Shown piece by piece: positions 27,032 to 35,592 of a stretch of 48,559 nt of DNA. Made by a program: the position numbers and the translations under genes. This DNA comes from Lentisphaerota bacterium (lineage in GTDB: Bacteria > Verrucomicrobiota > Lentisphaeria > Victivallales > Victivallaceae), in contig SUWK01000013.1 in assembly GCA_015061525.1 (NCBI GenBank), positions 1-48,559 of the forward strand, read 5' to 3'. Position 1 is the first letter of the stretch. Each line of letters starts with the position of its first letter. The notes beneath the pieces were generated by a model that was not told the DNA's origin, ran no database searches, and saw nothing but the letters and a program-made list of their open reading frames with translations.

Positions 27032-28951
27032 TTATCTTTTGTCGGTCAGATCAGATGCATCGATATCAATCAGATCCAAACGTTCGCTCTTTTCAAAGTT
27101 GATCTGGTAAACCATATCTTTCAACTCGGCTGGAACCAGATATTTCTGAATATTGAGCCCCTCGTTTTCCCAGACATCCATACGGGCATTGAGCATGAAC
27201 ATGCCTTTCATGCTGCGGAATGCTTTAAGCTGACTGTCAAAACGTTCACTTTCCGCTTTGGCGATCTTGGCGGCATTCTCTTTGCGGCTCAAGGCATCGT
27301 TTTCAATTTTGAATGCTTCCGCATTGGCTGCGGGGATAACTGTATTCTTGTAGGCTTTGGCTTTGAGGATCTGGGTCTCTTTTTCCTCAAGAGCGGCAAC
27401 CACATTCTGATAAGCGGGAGCCACCTGCTCCACCGGCGGGTGGGCATCCATGATCGAAACCCGGACGATCTCAACACCCAACCGGTTGCTGTCGGCGAGC
27501 TTCTGAAGATTTTCTTTCAGCGTGCGTTCAGCTTTTCCTCTGCCGTTGGTGATGAAATTGTCGATCGTTTCACCGGCAAGATATTCAATGACCACCTGTT
27601 CGCCGAGCATTTTCAGGGAAACTTCCGGCGAAGCATTGCCGTAAGCGTATTTGATCACACCGTCTTTGCGGATGCGGTACCCGATGGGGATCATCATGTT
27701 GATGAAGGAGACACTGGAACTTTCATTGCTCTTGTCTCCGACCGTTTCAACTGCCATAAGGAACGGCTCTTTTGCTCCGCCGTGAGCATTCGTCCACAAT
27801 ACAACCGGAGAGGCTTTTTCTGCATTCCCGGAGTTCTTCTCTTCGTTTTCGCCGATGATCAGCGTTTTGATCTCGGTACAACTGAATTGACGCACCGTAC
27901 CGAAAGGATACGGCAGTGTCCAGTAAATGCCCGGTTCAAGTATCTCACCGGTCATTGCCTTGCCGAATTGCTCACGCACCCCCACATTGTTGGGCCCGAC
28001 TTCATGCACGGTGGTAAATCCCCACAACAAAACCGCCCAGAGGATCAGTACCGGGAAGAACGAACGTTCAATAAAACCGTATATCCACGTGCCGGAAACC
28101 TTGAAACCGAACTGGTAATCCAACGCAGAAGCGATATTGCGCAGCACACCGCCGGGTTCAGTAAAGAGGGCAAGCAGCTGACTTTCAAAGACCGGACGGC
28201 TCTCGCCGAGAGTACGGGGACGGTAAAATTCAATTACGAAATTCACCACAAATTCCGCACCGAGGATCACAAATATCCAGAAAAACACCCGACTGATAAC
28301 CGGATCAACCGCAGTGATATTATTGCCGAAAAAGACCGCCGATACCGCCGCCGCGAAAAGCGTGAGAAAACCGACCAGCAGCCATGCACCTACCGGACGC
28401 AGCCAGCGGAAACCGGGCATCCGGGACTGACCGACCATAAACGCTCCGGCAAAGACGCTTACCATCATCAGCACTGCGGAAATAAGCGCGGTATGCACCG
28501 GAGAACCGCTCATTGTCACCGGGGCCCCCTCGCGCAAGTTCCACATGCTGACGCTGCGCCACAACATCAGACCGATGATCACCACCGCGATCACGGCGAT
28601 GACAAACGGAGCAAAACGGGTGAAATTGCTGAAACTTCTGCCGGCAGTGAAACGGACATCCTCATCAACATTCAACGCACGGCTCTCCATTCGTTTGGCA
28701 AGCAGCCGCTTTTCCTCATCTTCGCGCTGGACAGCTCCGTACAAAATGCCGTAAATCAGTGCCATTACCGAGAAAAACAGCGATACTGCGTAAGGTACCG
28801 CCGCCAATCCAAGCATATCACCGCCGCGTTTGGCAGACAGTATCAATACCGCTGCCAACAGCACCAGAGAACCGATACCGCCGATCACTGACAGCTTCGT
28901 CAGCAGACGTGCGCGGTCGTCTGTTCTTTTAAAATCTTCCTTGTTTTCCAA
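27032..28951 (-). CDS. Large multi-spanning HflK-like SPFH protein
   Basis: 639 residues. The first 310 carry about seven hydrophobic helices (roughly 20-40, 48-72, 112-132, 150-172, 180-205, 222-245 and 288-308). They are followed by a full SPFH domain (VGPNNVGVREQFGKAMTG, YWTLPYPFGTVRQF) and a coiled-coil tail. Normal HflK has one helix, so a membrane domain seems to have been added. The start is TTG at 28951, with GAAAGG eight bases upstream and no in-frame ATG nearby. It is the first gene of the operon that continues to 18581. Confidence 0.75.
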   Translation of the reverse strand: MENKEDFKRTDDRARLLTKLSVIGGIGSLVLLAAVLILSAKRGGDMLGLAAVPYAVSLFFSVMALIYGILYGAVQREDEEKRLLAKRMESRALNVDEDVRFTAGRSFSNFTRFAPFVIAVIAVVIIGLMLWRSVSMWNLREGAPVTMSGSPVHTALISAVLMMVSVFAGAFMVGQSRMPGFRWLRPVGAWLLVGFLTLFAAAVSAVFFGNNITAVDPVISRVFFWIFVILGAEFVVNFVIEFYRPRTLGESRPVFESQLLALFTEPGGVLRNIASALDYQFGFKVSGTWIYGFIERSFFPVLILWAVLLWGFTTVHEVGPNNVGVREQFGKAMTGEILEPGIYWTLPYPFGTVRQFSCTEIKTLIIGENEEKNSGNAEKASPVVLWTNAHGGAKEPFLMAVETVGDKSNESSSVSFINMMIPIGYRIRKDGVIKYAYGNASPEVSLKMLGEQVVIEYLAGETIDNFITNGRGKAERTLKENLQKLADSNRLGVEIVRVSIMDAHPPVEQVAPAYQNVVAALEEKETQILKAKAYKNTVIPAANAEAFKIENDALSRKENAAKIAKAESERFDSQLKAFRSMKGMFMLNARMDVWENEGLNIQKYLVPAELKDMVYQINFEKSERLDLIDIDASDLTDKR

Positions 28952-28998
28952 CTTCCTGACCTTTCCATTAGGTGTTAGTTACTGTTTCCAATTATATA

Positions 28999-29027
28999 AC
29001 ATTACACCGCCAAAAGTGTTTTTTCAA
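28999..29027 (-). promoter_or_regulatory. Candidate promoter of the SPFH-P1B-ABC operon
   Basis: On the minus strand TTGAAA (29022-29027), a 17-base spacer and TAATGT (28999-29004); TATAAT also occurs at 28991-28996. The promoter is embraced by a 7-bp inverted repeat, CACCGCC (29005-29011) and GGCGGTG (29033-29039), which could be an operator. The upstream gene ends at 29061. Confidence 0.4.
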
Positions 29028-29060
29028 CCCCGGGCGGTGATAAAATATCATTTTTATATC

Positions 29061-30014
29061 TTATAATACCGTAATTGAAGCAACTTTTACTATCACGGCA
29101 CCATTATTTCCGAAACGACCGGTATATTTCCCGGAAACTTTGACCTTTTTGTTTTCATTGGCACTCAACAGTGCCGGATCATCGGCAAAAACAAATCCGA
29201 GATTGAATCCGTTGGGTGCTGAAAGCAGAACATAAGAAGTTTCTTTCGTCGTTCCGAACTTCCATTTGGTAAGGATACCTTCCAACGTTACATCATCATT
29301 AACCGCAGGTGCGGCTTTTTCCTCTTTGGCTGGTGCGGGTGTCTCTGCGGCGGCAGCTTTCTCTTTCACCGGAGCCGGAGTTTCTGCGGCGGCAGCTTTC
29401 TCTTTTACCGGAGCCGGAGTTTCTGCGGCGGCAGTTTTCTCTTTCACCGGAGCCGGAGTTTCTGCGGCAGCAGCTTTCTCTTTCACCGGAGCCGGAGTTT
29501 CTGCGGCGGCAGCTTTCTCCGTTTTCTCTGCTCCAGGCACGATGACATTGCCGTTTTCATCAAATTTTGACGGATCATATTTCACCAGAAACGCCGCCGC
29601 GTACACTCTGACACCGGCAGATTCCGGAACTGCGATACGCACCCAGCCGTTGCGCCGCTCATCCATCTTTCTCACCACCGTCCCTTTGGGCAGAGTTCCC
29701 AGACAGGGAGCCTTGACACTCATCGCAGTCCGCATATTCAGCTCACCGGAAAGCACTCCGTCTTTACCGATACGTGCTTCAGAAACGTAAACGGAGAGAT
29801 TTTCCGGCGCACCGATCTCCACCCAGTTATTGACCACCCGGTAGATCTTCACTTCCGTCTTGTCAGCGATCTTCCCGACTACCGGATTCTGAAGTCCCGG
29901 CCCCAAACGCAAGTTGAGCAAATCAGCATTGACCGTACCGGAAACGGCAGCAGTTTCCGCAGCTCCGGCAGCGACTGAAGCTGCCGCCAAAAGAGCAAAA
30001 AACAATTTATTCAT
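29061..30014 (-). CDS. Secreted SH3-domain protein with 13-residue tandem repeats
   Basis: 317 residues from the ATG at 30014, which has GGAG ten bases upstream; a longer frame adds 11 residues but no better site. A signal peptide (about 1-20, ending GAAETA) precedes two SH3b-like domains. The first has LLNLRLGPGLQNPVVGKI; the second has LNMRTAMSVKAPCLGTLPKG. A linker of five 13-residue repeats, KEKAAAAETPAPV, leads to a small OB-like domain (VTLEGILTKWKFGTTKETSY). Such bacterial SH3 domains often bind peptidoglycan. Its role here is unknown. It diverges from xerC/D. Confidence 0.75.
   Translation of the reverse strand: MNKLFFALLAAASVAAGAAETAAVSGTVNADLLNLRLGPGLQNPVVGKIADKTEVKIYRVVNNWVEIGAPENLSVYVSEARIGKDGVLSGELNMRTAMSVKAPCLGTLPKGTVVRKMDERRNGWVRIAVPESAGVRVYAAAFLVKYDPSKFDENGNVIVPGAEKTEKAAAAETPAPVKEKAAAAETPAPVKEKTAAAETPAPVKEKAAAAETPAPVKEKAAAAETPAPAKEEKAAPAVNDDVTLEGILTKWKFGTTKETSYVLLSAPNGFNLGFVFADDPALLSANENKKVKVSGKYTGRFGNNGAVIVKVASITVL
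29332..29526 (-). repeat. Five tandem 39-bp repeats inside the SH3 protein gene
   Basis: The core TCTGCGG recurs at 29344, 29383, 29422, 29461 and 29500, an exact 39-bp period with few substitutions. The units encode the Ala/Lys/Pro linker. Such arrays change copy number by slippage, so linker length may vary between strains. Confidence 0.9.
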
Positions 30015-30048
30015 GGTAAATATTCTCCTTTCAATTGATTTTTTCACA

Positions 30049-30077
30049 ATTATACAGTATCTTAATATACGTTACAA
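30049..30077 (-). promoter_or_regulatory. Promoter of the SH3-domain protein gene
   Basis: On the minus strand TTGTAA (30072-30077), 17 bases, then TATAAT (30049-30054), about 35 bases before the start codon. A strong sigma-70-type match. Confidence 0.6.
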
Positions 30078-30092
30078 AAGTGTGTGGTGCAA

Positions 30093-31079
30093 ATGGAAAA
30101 CGAAAAAAAATCATCTAAAACCGGTAAATCGCTTGCCGGTTTCATCCGTCATCTGGAAAATGAAAAAAATGCCTCCCCGCATACTGTGGCGGCATATTTT
30201 TCCGGAATCGTGGAGTTCGCGGTAAAAGTCCGCAGCTCCGATGCCTCATTCGATTCGTGGCCGACAGTCGACCGGGAGCAGGCACGTACCTTTGTAATGG
30301 AACTGCACTCTGGCGGCAATGCCAAACGTTCAATCCAGCGCAAACTCTCGGCGATGCGCTCATTTTTCCGCTATCTGATGATCAACGGCACTGTATCACA
30401 TAATCCTTTCAACGACATCCCGCAGCTCAAATCAGATAAATTTCTACCTAAAGTCATGACCATCAATCAGGTCGATGCACTGATCGCCGCCGTGGACACC
30501 TGGTGGCTCAATGCGGAAGCTGCCGGAACAGTCCGGACCGCAGGCGGCGCACTCTTTTCCCGATCCAGAGATAAAGCTCTTATTGAAGCCATCTACTCCG
30601 GCGGTTTGCGTATCAGCGAAGCTCTCAATCTGAATTACGGTGATGCCGACATTTCCAGCGGTATTGTCAAAGTCCGCGGCAAAGGCAAAAAAGAGCGTCT
30701 GGCTGTTCTCGGCACCCCGGCAAAAAAAGCGATGCGTGAATATCTGCGTTACCGCAATGCTGCCGGCGGCAGCCGTGACAGTATCAGTGCCCTGTTCCTC
30801 AATCAGCAGGGCACAAGAATAACTCCGCGCTCATTTCAGCGGAACTTGAAAAACTATCTTCTGACCGCCGGACTGCCGCCGGATCTCACTCCGCATAAGC
30901 TGCGCCACTCTTTTGCAACTCATCTGCTCGATGCCGGAGCCGATCTGCGCAGTGTTCAGGAAATGCTCGGACATGAAAATCTTTCCACCACTCAGATCTA
31001 CACTCACGTCAGTGCTGAACGCCTGAAAAAAGTCTACAGCACCGCCCATCCGCTGGCAACCGGGAAAAAGTCCAAATGA
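30093..31079 (+). CDS. Tyrosine recombinase XerC/XerD
   Basis: 328 residues from the ATG at 30093; tandem GTG codons at 30084 are possible alternative starts, with no clear SD for any. It has an N-terminal SAM-like core-binding domain (about 10-105) and a catalytic domain with the Arg in GLRISEAL (R173), the Lys in KVRGKGKKER (K197), HKLRHSF (H268, R271), LGHENLS (H294) and the nucleophile Tyr303 in QIYTHVS. Length and motifs match XerC/XerD, which resolve chromosome dimers at dif with FtsK. Which of the two it is cannot be told. It overlaps hrpB by four bases. Confidence 0.9.
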   Translation: MENEKKSSKTGKSLAGFIRHLENEKNASPHTVAAYFSGIVEFAVKVRSSDASFDSWPTVDREQARTFVMELHSGGNAKRSIQRKLSAMRSFFRYLMINGTVSHNPFNDIPQLKSDKFLPKVMTINQVDALIAAVDTWWLNAEAAGTVRTAGGALFSRSRDKALIEAIYSGGLRISEALNLNYGDADISSGIVKVRGKGKKERLAVLGTPAKKAMREYLRYRNAAGGSRDSISALFLNQQGTRITPRSFQRNLKNYLLTAGLPPDLTPHKLRHSFATHLLDAGADLRSVQEMLGHENLSTTQIYTHVSAERLKKVYSTAHPLATGKKSK

Positions 31080-33493
31080 AAGAGTTCCCGCAGCTGCCGC
31101 TTTTTTCCTGTCTTGAACCGATCGCCGATGCCCTGAAATCAACCGGCAAAGCGGTCATTGCCGCCGAACCCGGGGCAGGAAAAACCATGCTCGTACCGGT
31201 GTTGGTCAATGAACTTGCCCCCAACGGTATGACCATCGTCGTTGAACCGCGCCGTATCGCCGCCAGATCAGCAGCTTACGGCATGGCAAAACTCCACGGA
31301 TTTGCCGCCGGAGAAAAGACCGGATTTGCCGTCCGCGGCGAAAGCTGCCGCTGCGGTAAAAACGGCATCCTCTGCGTCACTCCCGGTATCTTACTGCAAA
31401 TGCTGCAGCATGATCCATCTCTGGAAAATGTCAGTGCCATCATCTTTGATGAATTTCACGAACGCTCCTGCGAAGCGGATCTGGCGCTGACCTTCACCCT
31501 TGATATCTGCGATTCTCTGCGCGACGATCTTATGCTGGTCATAATGTCTGCCACGTTGGACAGTCAGAAGAGTGCCGCCTTTATTCAGGCACCGGTAATC
31601 ACAGTTCCCGGCAGGACTTTTCCGGTGGATATCTCGTGGCGCGACATCGGCAATGATCTGCGGGAAATGCCCCGGCTCATTGCCAGAACTGTATTGGAAA
31701 ATCTGACTGCCGACACCCGGAATATGCTGGTGTTTCTGCCTGGAATGCAGGAAATAGAACAATGCAAAGCTATTCTGAACAACTCGTTGGATAAAAATTT
31801 CCGGACATTTGCCCTGCACGGTTCACTCTCTCTTGCCGATCAGCGTGCCGTACTGGCACCGGCACCGCCGGGGATACGCAAAATCATCCTTGCCACCAAC
31901 GTTGCCGAAAGCAGCCTGACCATCGACGATGTGAACTGCGTGATCGACTCCGGCTGGGAAAAGTGCGCCCAGTGGCATCCCGGAGCGCAAATGACCTTTC
32001 TGGAAACCCGCAGGATCACTCAAGCCTCTGCCTGCCAACGCTCCGGCAGGGCAGGCAGAACAATGCCCGGCAGAGCTGTAAGATGTTACAATCAAATCCT
32101 TTTTAATCAATTTCCCGCCGTCCGGACTCCGGAAATACTTCTTTCGGAACTCTCCGGATTGCTCTTGAGTGTCCTCTGCTGGGGAGCCCAACCGGAGAAC
32201 TTGCGCTGGATGGATGAACCGCCGCAACCGGCAATTTCTGCGGCAGAAGAAGTGCTGATCCGGCTCAACTTTATCGATAATGATAAACGGCCCACTGCCG
32301 CCGGGAAGCGGGCCGCCGGGCTGCCATTGCCGCCCCGGCTGGCGGCGATGATGATTTTCGCCCCTGCCGAACTGCGGCGGACAGCGGCACAATTCGCCGC
32401 CATTCTGGAAGAAAAAGATGACTTTCTGCGTTTTGATTCAGCAGACCTGCACGAACGGGTATCCCGTATGCTCCGCCATCCCGGCAGTTACCATATCCAG
32501 CAGACGATCATCAACCGGCTGTTGAAAGAGTTCCCCCCTGCTCCGGAATCAGCCCAAAGCGATCCGGGCGTTCTGATCGCCATCGCTTTTCCGGAGTGGA
32601 TCGCCCGCAACCGCACTGACAACGGTACAAACTTCCAGCTTGCCAACGGCAGTGCCGCCGTTTTACAGGAACATGATTTTCTCCGCCGGGAAGAATTCCT
32701 CGCCGTTGCCCGTCTGAGCGGCAGTGCCGGAGCAAATTCCAATATCCGTCTGGCTCTGCCGATCGCGCAATCAACGCTGGAAAAATTTTTCTCCGGACGC
32801 ATTACCGAAAAATGCGCCACATATTTTGATCCGGCAGTGGAAAAAGTGGTTTCCTTCATGGAACGCTGCCTGGATAAATTGCCGATCTCCAGCCGCAATT
32901 GCCCGGTACCACGGGAAACGATCGTACCTGCCTTGCTCAAAGAAGCCGCACGCCGCGCCATTCCCCTGCCGCCGGCAGATGACAAACGCGGTTCCGCGCT
33001 TGCCGCCCGGCTGCGCTTTGCCGGATCATGCGGTATGGATGAAGTTCCGGATTTGACCGACATTTACGCCTTTCTCTCGGAAATCGCCGCATATTTTCCG
33101 GATAATGTAAACACGCTCAATGATTTGAAAAAAGTCAACTACTTTGATCTTTTCCGCAGTGCCATTGATTTCAATACTCTGGCGGAAGTTGACCGGCTCT
33201 GTCCGGAATTTTTCATTGCTCCATCCGGACACAAATTCCCCATCGATTACTCCGGGGATCAACCGAGTGCCGGAGTAATCATTCAGGAACTTTACCCGGT
33301 CAGGCAGCATCCGACCGTCGGCAGAAAACGTATCCCGCTGCGTCTGGAACTGCTTTCTCCGGCACGGCGTCCGGTACAGATCACCGGTGATCTGCCCGGT
33401 TTCTGGCAGGGGTCATGGAAACTTGTCCGCGCCGAAATGCGCAGCCGTTACCCCAAACACTTCTGGCCGGAATCCCCGACCGATCCCAAGTGA
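31076..33493 (+). CDS. hrpB: ATP-dependent helicase HrpB
   Basis: 805 residues, the usual length. Walker A GAGKT (33-37), DEFH (125-128), the MSATLD segment, NVAESSLTIDDV and QRSGRAGRTMPGRAVR (motif VI) define a DEAH/DExH-type RNA helicase-like enzyme. The C-terminal HrpB domain includes FWQGSWKLVRAEMRSRYPKH near the end. Its cell role is poorly known in the family. The ATG lies inside the xerC/D stop (ATGA). It ends four bases before the convergent GH95-like gene, with no room for a terminator. Confidence 0.93.
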   Translation: MKEFPQLPLFSCLEPIADALKSTGKAVIAAEPGAGKTMLVPVLVNELAPNGMTIVVEPRRIAARSAAYGMAKLHGFAAGEKTGFAVRGESCRCGKNGILCVTPGILLQMLQHDPSLENVSAIIFDEFHERSCEADLALTFTLDICDSLRDDLMLVIMSATLDSQKSAAFIQAPVITVPGRTFPVDISWRDIGNDLREMPRLIARTVLENLTADTRNMLVFLPGMQEIEQCKAILNNSLDKNFRTFALHGSLSLADQRAVLAPAPPGIRKIILATNVAESSLTIDDVNCVIDSGWEKCAQWHPGAQMTFLETRRITQASACQRSGRAGRTMPGRAVRCYNQILFNQFPAVRTPEILLSELSGLLLSVLCWGAQPENLRWMDEPPQPAISAAEEVLIRLNFIDNDKRPTAAGKRAAGLPLPPRLAAMMIFAPAELRRTAAQFAAILEEKDDFLRFDSADLHERVSRMLRHPGSYHIQQTIINRLLKEFPPAPESAQSDPGVLIAIAFPEWIARNRTDNGTNFQLANGSAAVLQEHDFLRREEFLAVARLSGSAGANSNIRLALPIAQSTLEKFFSGRITEKCATYFDPAVEKVVSFMERCLDKLPISSRNCPVPRETIVPALLKEAARRAIPLPPADDKRGSALAARLRFAGSCGMDEVPDLTDIYAFLSEIAAYFPDNVNTLNDLKKVNYFDLFRSAIDFNTLAEVDRLCPEFFIAPSGHKFPIDYSGDQPSAGVIIQELYPVRQHPTVGRKRIPLRLELLSPARRPVQITGDLPGFWQGSWKLVRAEMRSRYPKHFWPESPTDPK

Positions 33494-33497
33494 CGAT

Positions 33498-35588
33498 TCA
33501 CTTCAATGGCCATGTACCGTTGGAATAATTTTTGATCTTTCCTCCGGCGATGCGCACCGGGATCACCGCTCCTGATTTGCCGCCGGAAAGGGTGAATGAT
33601 TCCGGAGTTACAGATATTTTCCACCCGCCGCGCAAAGGTACATTGTTTACCTTGAATGTTTTGCACCACTGTTCCGGCACCGCTTTGAGCAGCTCCACGA
33701 TCTCTCCATGCTGATGAACGAATAAATCCGTGTATGCACTGATAAATCCGGCACTGCCGTCCAGCTGCATGACCTCTTTTTCCGCCCGGTTCAAAGCGAT
33801 ATTGTGGCGGGCGTGCATCGTAATGCCCCGTTCCCGCGGAGTGTAGACCGGACACAAGCCTTCATTGACAAATATTTTCCGGAACAGCTCAAGATGCATC
33901 TGTGCCGCTCCGGAAAAACCGAACCGGGCATCCAATATCACCGCCCAGAGAAACGCCCACTCGCTCCAGTCACCCATACCGGCACATATCCAGCGGTCAA
34001 TGGTGTTGTTGAGCAATACGGCAGTTTCCTCATCCGGTTCAGCCGGAAACGTTTCAAACGGCCATACACACCCCAGATGGGAGTGGTGCCGGTGGCAGTT
34101 TTCCAAATCCTGTCCCTCCCAGACGGCAATACGCTTTTCCATACGGTTGCGGAAACGGTCAAAGCCGTCGACCACGCTCCACATGGGCATTTTTTCCGGA
34201 ATATCCTGCCAGACTTTTTCCGGTACTTCACCGAGAGCGGCTGCCATTTCGATCAGTATCTCCGCCAATTTACGGATCATCGCCAACTGGTATGAGGGGT
34301 TGCGGCCTCCCTGATCCCCCCACGGATTGCTGGCACCGTATTCGGCGGAAATGGCAAAAGGTATCTGGAAATTTTCATCCAGCATCTTCACAAAACAGCG
34401 CATGACTTTCTGCACTGCCGGATAAGCTCTTTGGGCGAGGAACTCCATATCCCCGGTATAACGCCAGTAGTCATAATAAAGCAGCATCGTCCAGCCGCCA
34501 CATGCCGGATCTATACATGCTCCGGCGGAAATCCCCCCGCACTGCGCGCCAAAATCATCGACAGCATGTGTAAAGTACCAACCGTCTTCAATGCCGAAAA
34601 GATTTTTGGCATTCATCCGCAGATTTTCCTGAAACTCCGGAGACTCGATCCGGTCAAAAAGCGGCAGCATGCACTCATATTTACCGATCCGCAACAGTGC
34701 GCCGTAAATCATCTGCACATTGAGGTTGAAGTGCAGATCACCGCTCCACGGACAGGGTTGATACTCCTCCACCCACGGTCCCTGCAATCCGGCGACCCAG
34801 CCGCCGGGCAGTGTGGCAGAGAGCAATTTGTGGACATGCAGTTTATAAAAATCATCCCAGAACTTATCTCCGGAAACGATTTCGGGCAAATTTTTCCGGA
34901 ATTTTCTCCATTGATCGCGACTGATTTCCACGGCACTTTCATCCGGCAGAACCGTAATTTCTTCATAACCGGCCCAAATGAACCACTCACTGTTCCGCCG
35001 TACGATCCGGCAATAAAGTTTTTTATCCTCTCCCGGCGGTGCAATGCTCCAACCATCCGGGAAAATTTCAGGAGCCGGATAACCGCATCTTTCCAGCATC
35101 GCCCTGCTCGCCGGATACTCCCACGACGGATGACACAGAAATGAATCCACCGAACCGCTTTCATCGGCAATACGGCAAATGCCGCTTTGCCAAAGCAGAT
35201 CTATCACCAGAATGTTCCGGTTGGACAGAATCACAGTAAGAGTACCACTATCCAAGTCAAAATCCGCCCTCTGCGGGACAACCCCGGAAACGAAAGTCAA
35301 TTCAAAGTTACCCGCCGGTATCCGATGCGGCACTGAGGATGGCCAGGGGAATTTTCTGAATTTTTCGCCGAGAGCCTTGCCGCAGCCGACCTCTTCTATC
35401 CAAGTCAAAACCTGTTGATAACTGACCTCAGCCGGAATATTGCAACCGTTGCGGTGATACCAGAAATCAGAACGGTTGACGGTGAATCTCAACGATTTCT
35501 CCCCCCAGACCAGCACTCCGTTGTTGCCGTTTGCCAAAGGTATTCCGCAATGCGGACGGGAAAGCGGAAATGAAAAACAATGCGCCAT
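33498..35588 (-). CDS. Divergent GH95-like glycoside hydrolase (alpha-fucosidase/galactosidase family)
   Basis: 696 residues. The N-terminal beta-sandwich starts with LANGNNGVLVWGE, comparable to the PLGNGRLGAMVFG opening of GH95 enzymes. The (alpha/alpha)6 core has HFNLNVQM, retaining the N-x-N pair that activates water in GH95, then HRHHSHLGCVWPFE, the GDWSEWAFLWAVILDARFG segment, LDGSAGF with the conserved Asp, and HGEIVELLKAVPE. The general-acid Glu I could not place with confidence. No signal peptide, so probably cytoplasmic. Its SD overlaps the end of the gene upstream, so it is the last gene of a four-gene operon. Exact sugar is unknown. Confidence 0.7.
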   Translation of the reverse strand: MAHCFSFPLSRPHCGIPLANGNNGVLVWGEKSLRFTVNRSDFWYHRNGCNIPAEVSYQQVLTWIEEVGCGKALGEKFRKFPWPSSVPHRIPAGNFELTFVSGVVPQRADFDLDSGTLTVILSNRNILVIDLLWQSGICRIADESGSVDSFLCHPSWEYPASRAMLERCGYPAPEIFPDGWSIAPPGEDKKLYCRIVRRNSEWFIWAGYEEITVLPDESAVEISRDQWRKFRKNLPEIVSGDKFWDDFYKLHVHKLLSATLPGGWVAGLQGPWVEEYQPCPWSGDLHFNLNVQMIYGALLRIGKYECMLPLFDRIESPEFQENLRMNAKNLFGIEDGWYFTHAVDDFGAQCGGISAGACIDPACGGWTMLLYYDYWRYTGDMEFLAQRAYPAVQKVMRCFVKMLDENFQIPFAISAEYGASNPWGDQGGRNPSYQLAMIRKLAEILIEMAAALGEVPEKVWQDIPEKMPMWSVVDGFDRFRNRMEKRIAVWEGQDLENCHRHHSHLGCVWPFETFPAEPDEETAVLLNNTIDRWICAGMGDWSEWAFLWAVILDARFGFSGAAQMHLELFRKIFVNEGLCPVYTPRERGITMHARHNIALNRAEKEVMQLDGSAGFISAYTDLFVHQHGEIVELLKAVPEQWCKTFKVNNVPLRGGWKISVTPESFTLSGGKSGAVIPVRIAGGKIKNYSNGTWPLK

Positions 35589-35592
35589 TTCT

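Noticed and set aside
27440-28891. 483-codon open frame antisense to the multi-spanning SPFH gene
   Set aside because: The sense strand has a clear SPFH domain and operon context; the antisense translation is low-complexity and has no recognisable domain.
29266-29790. Plus-strand open frame with SAAAAFSFTGAGV repeats
   Set aside because: It is the antisense of the 39-bp repeats in the SH3 protein gene.
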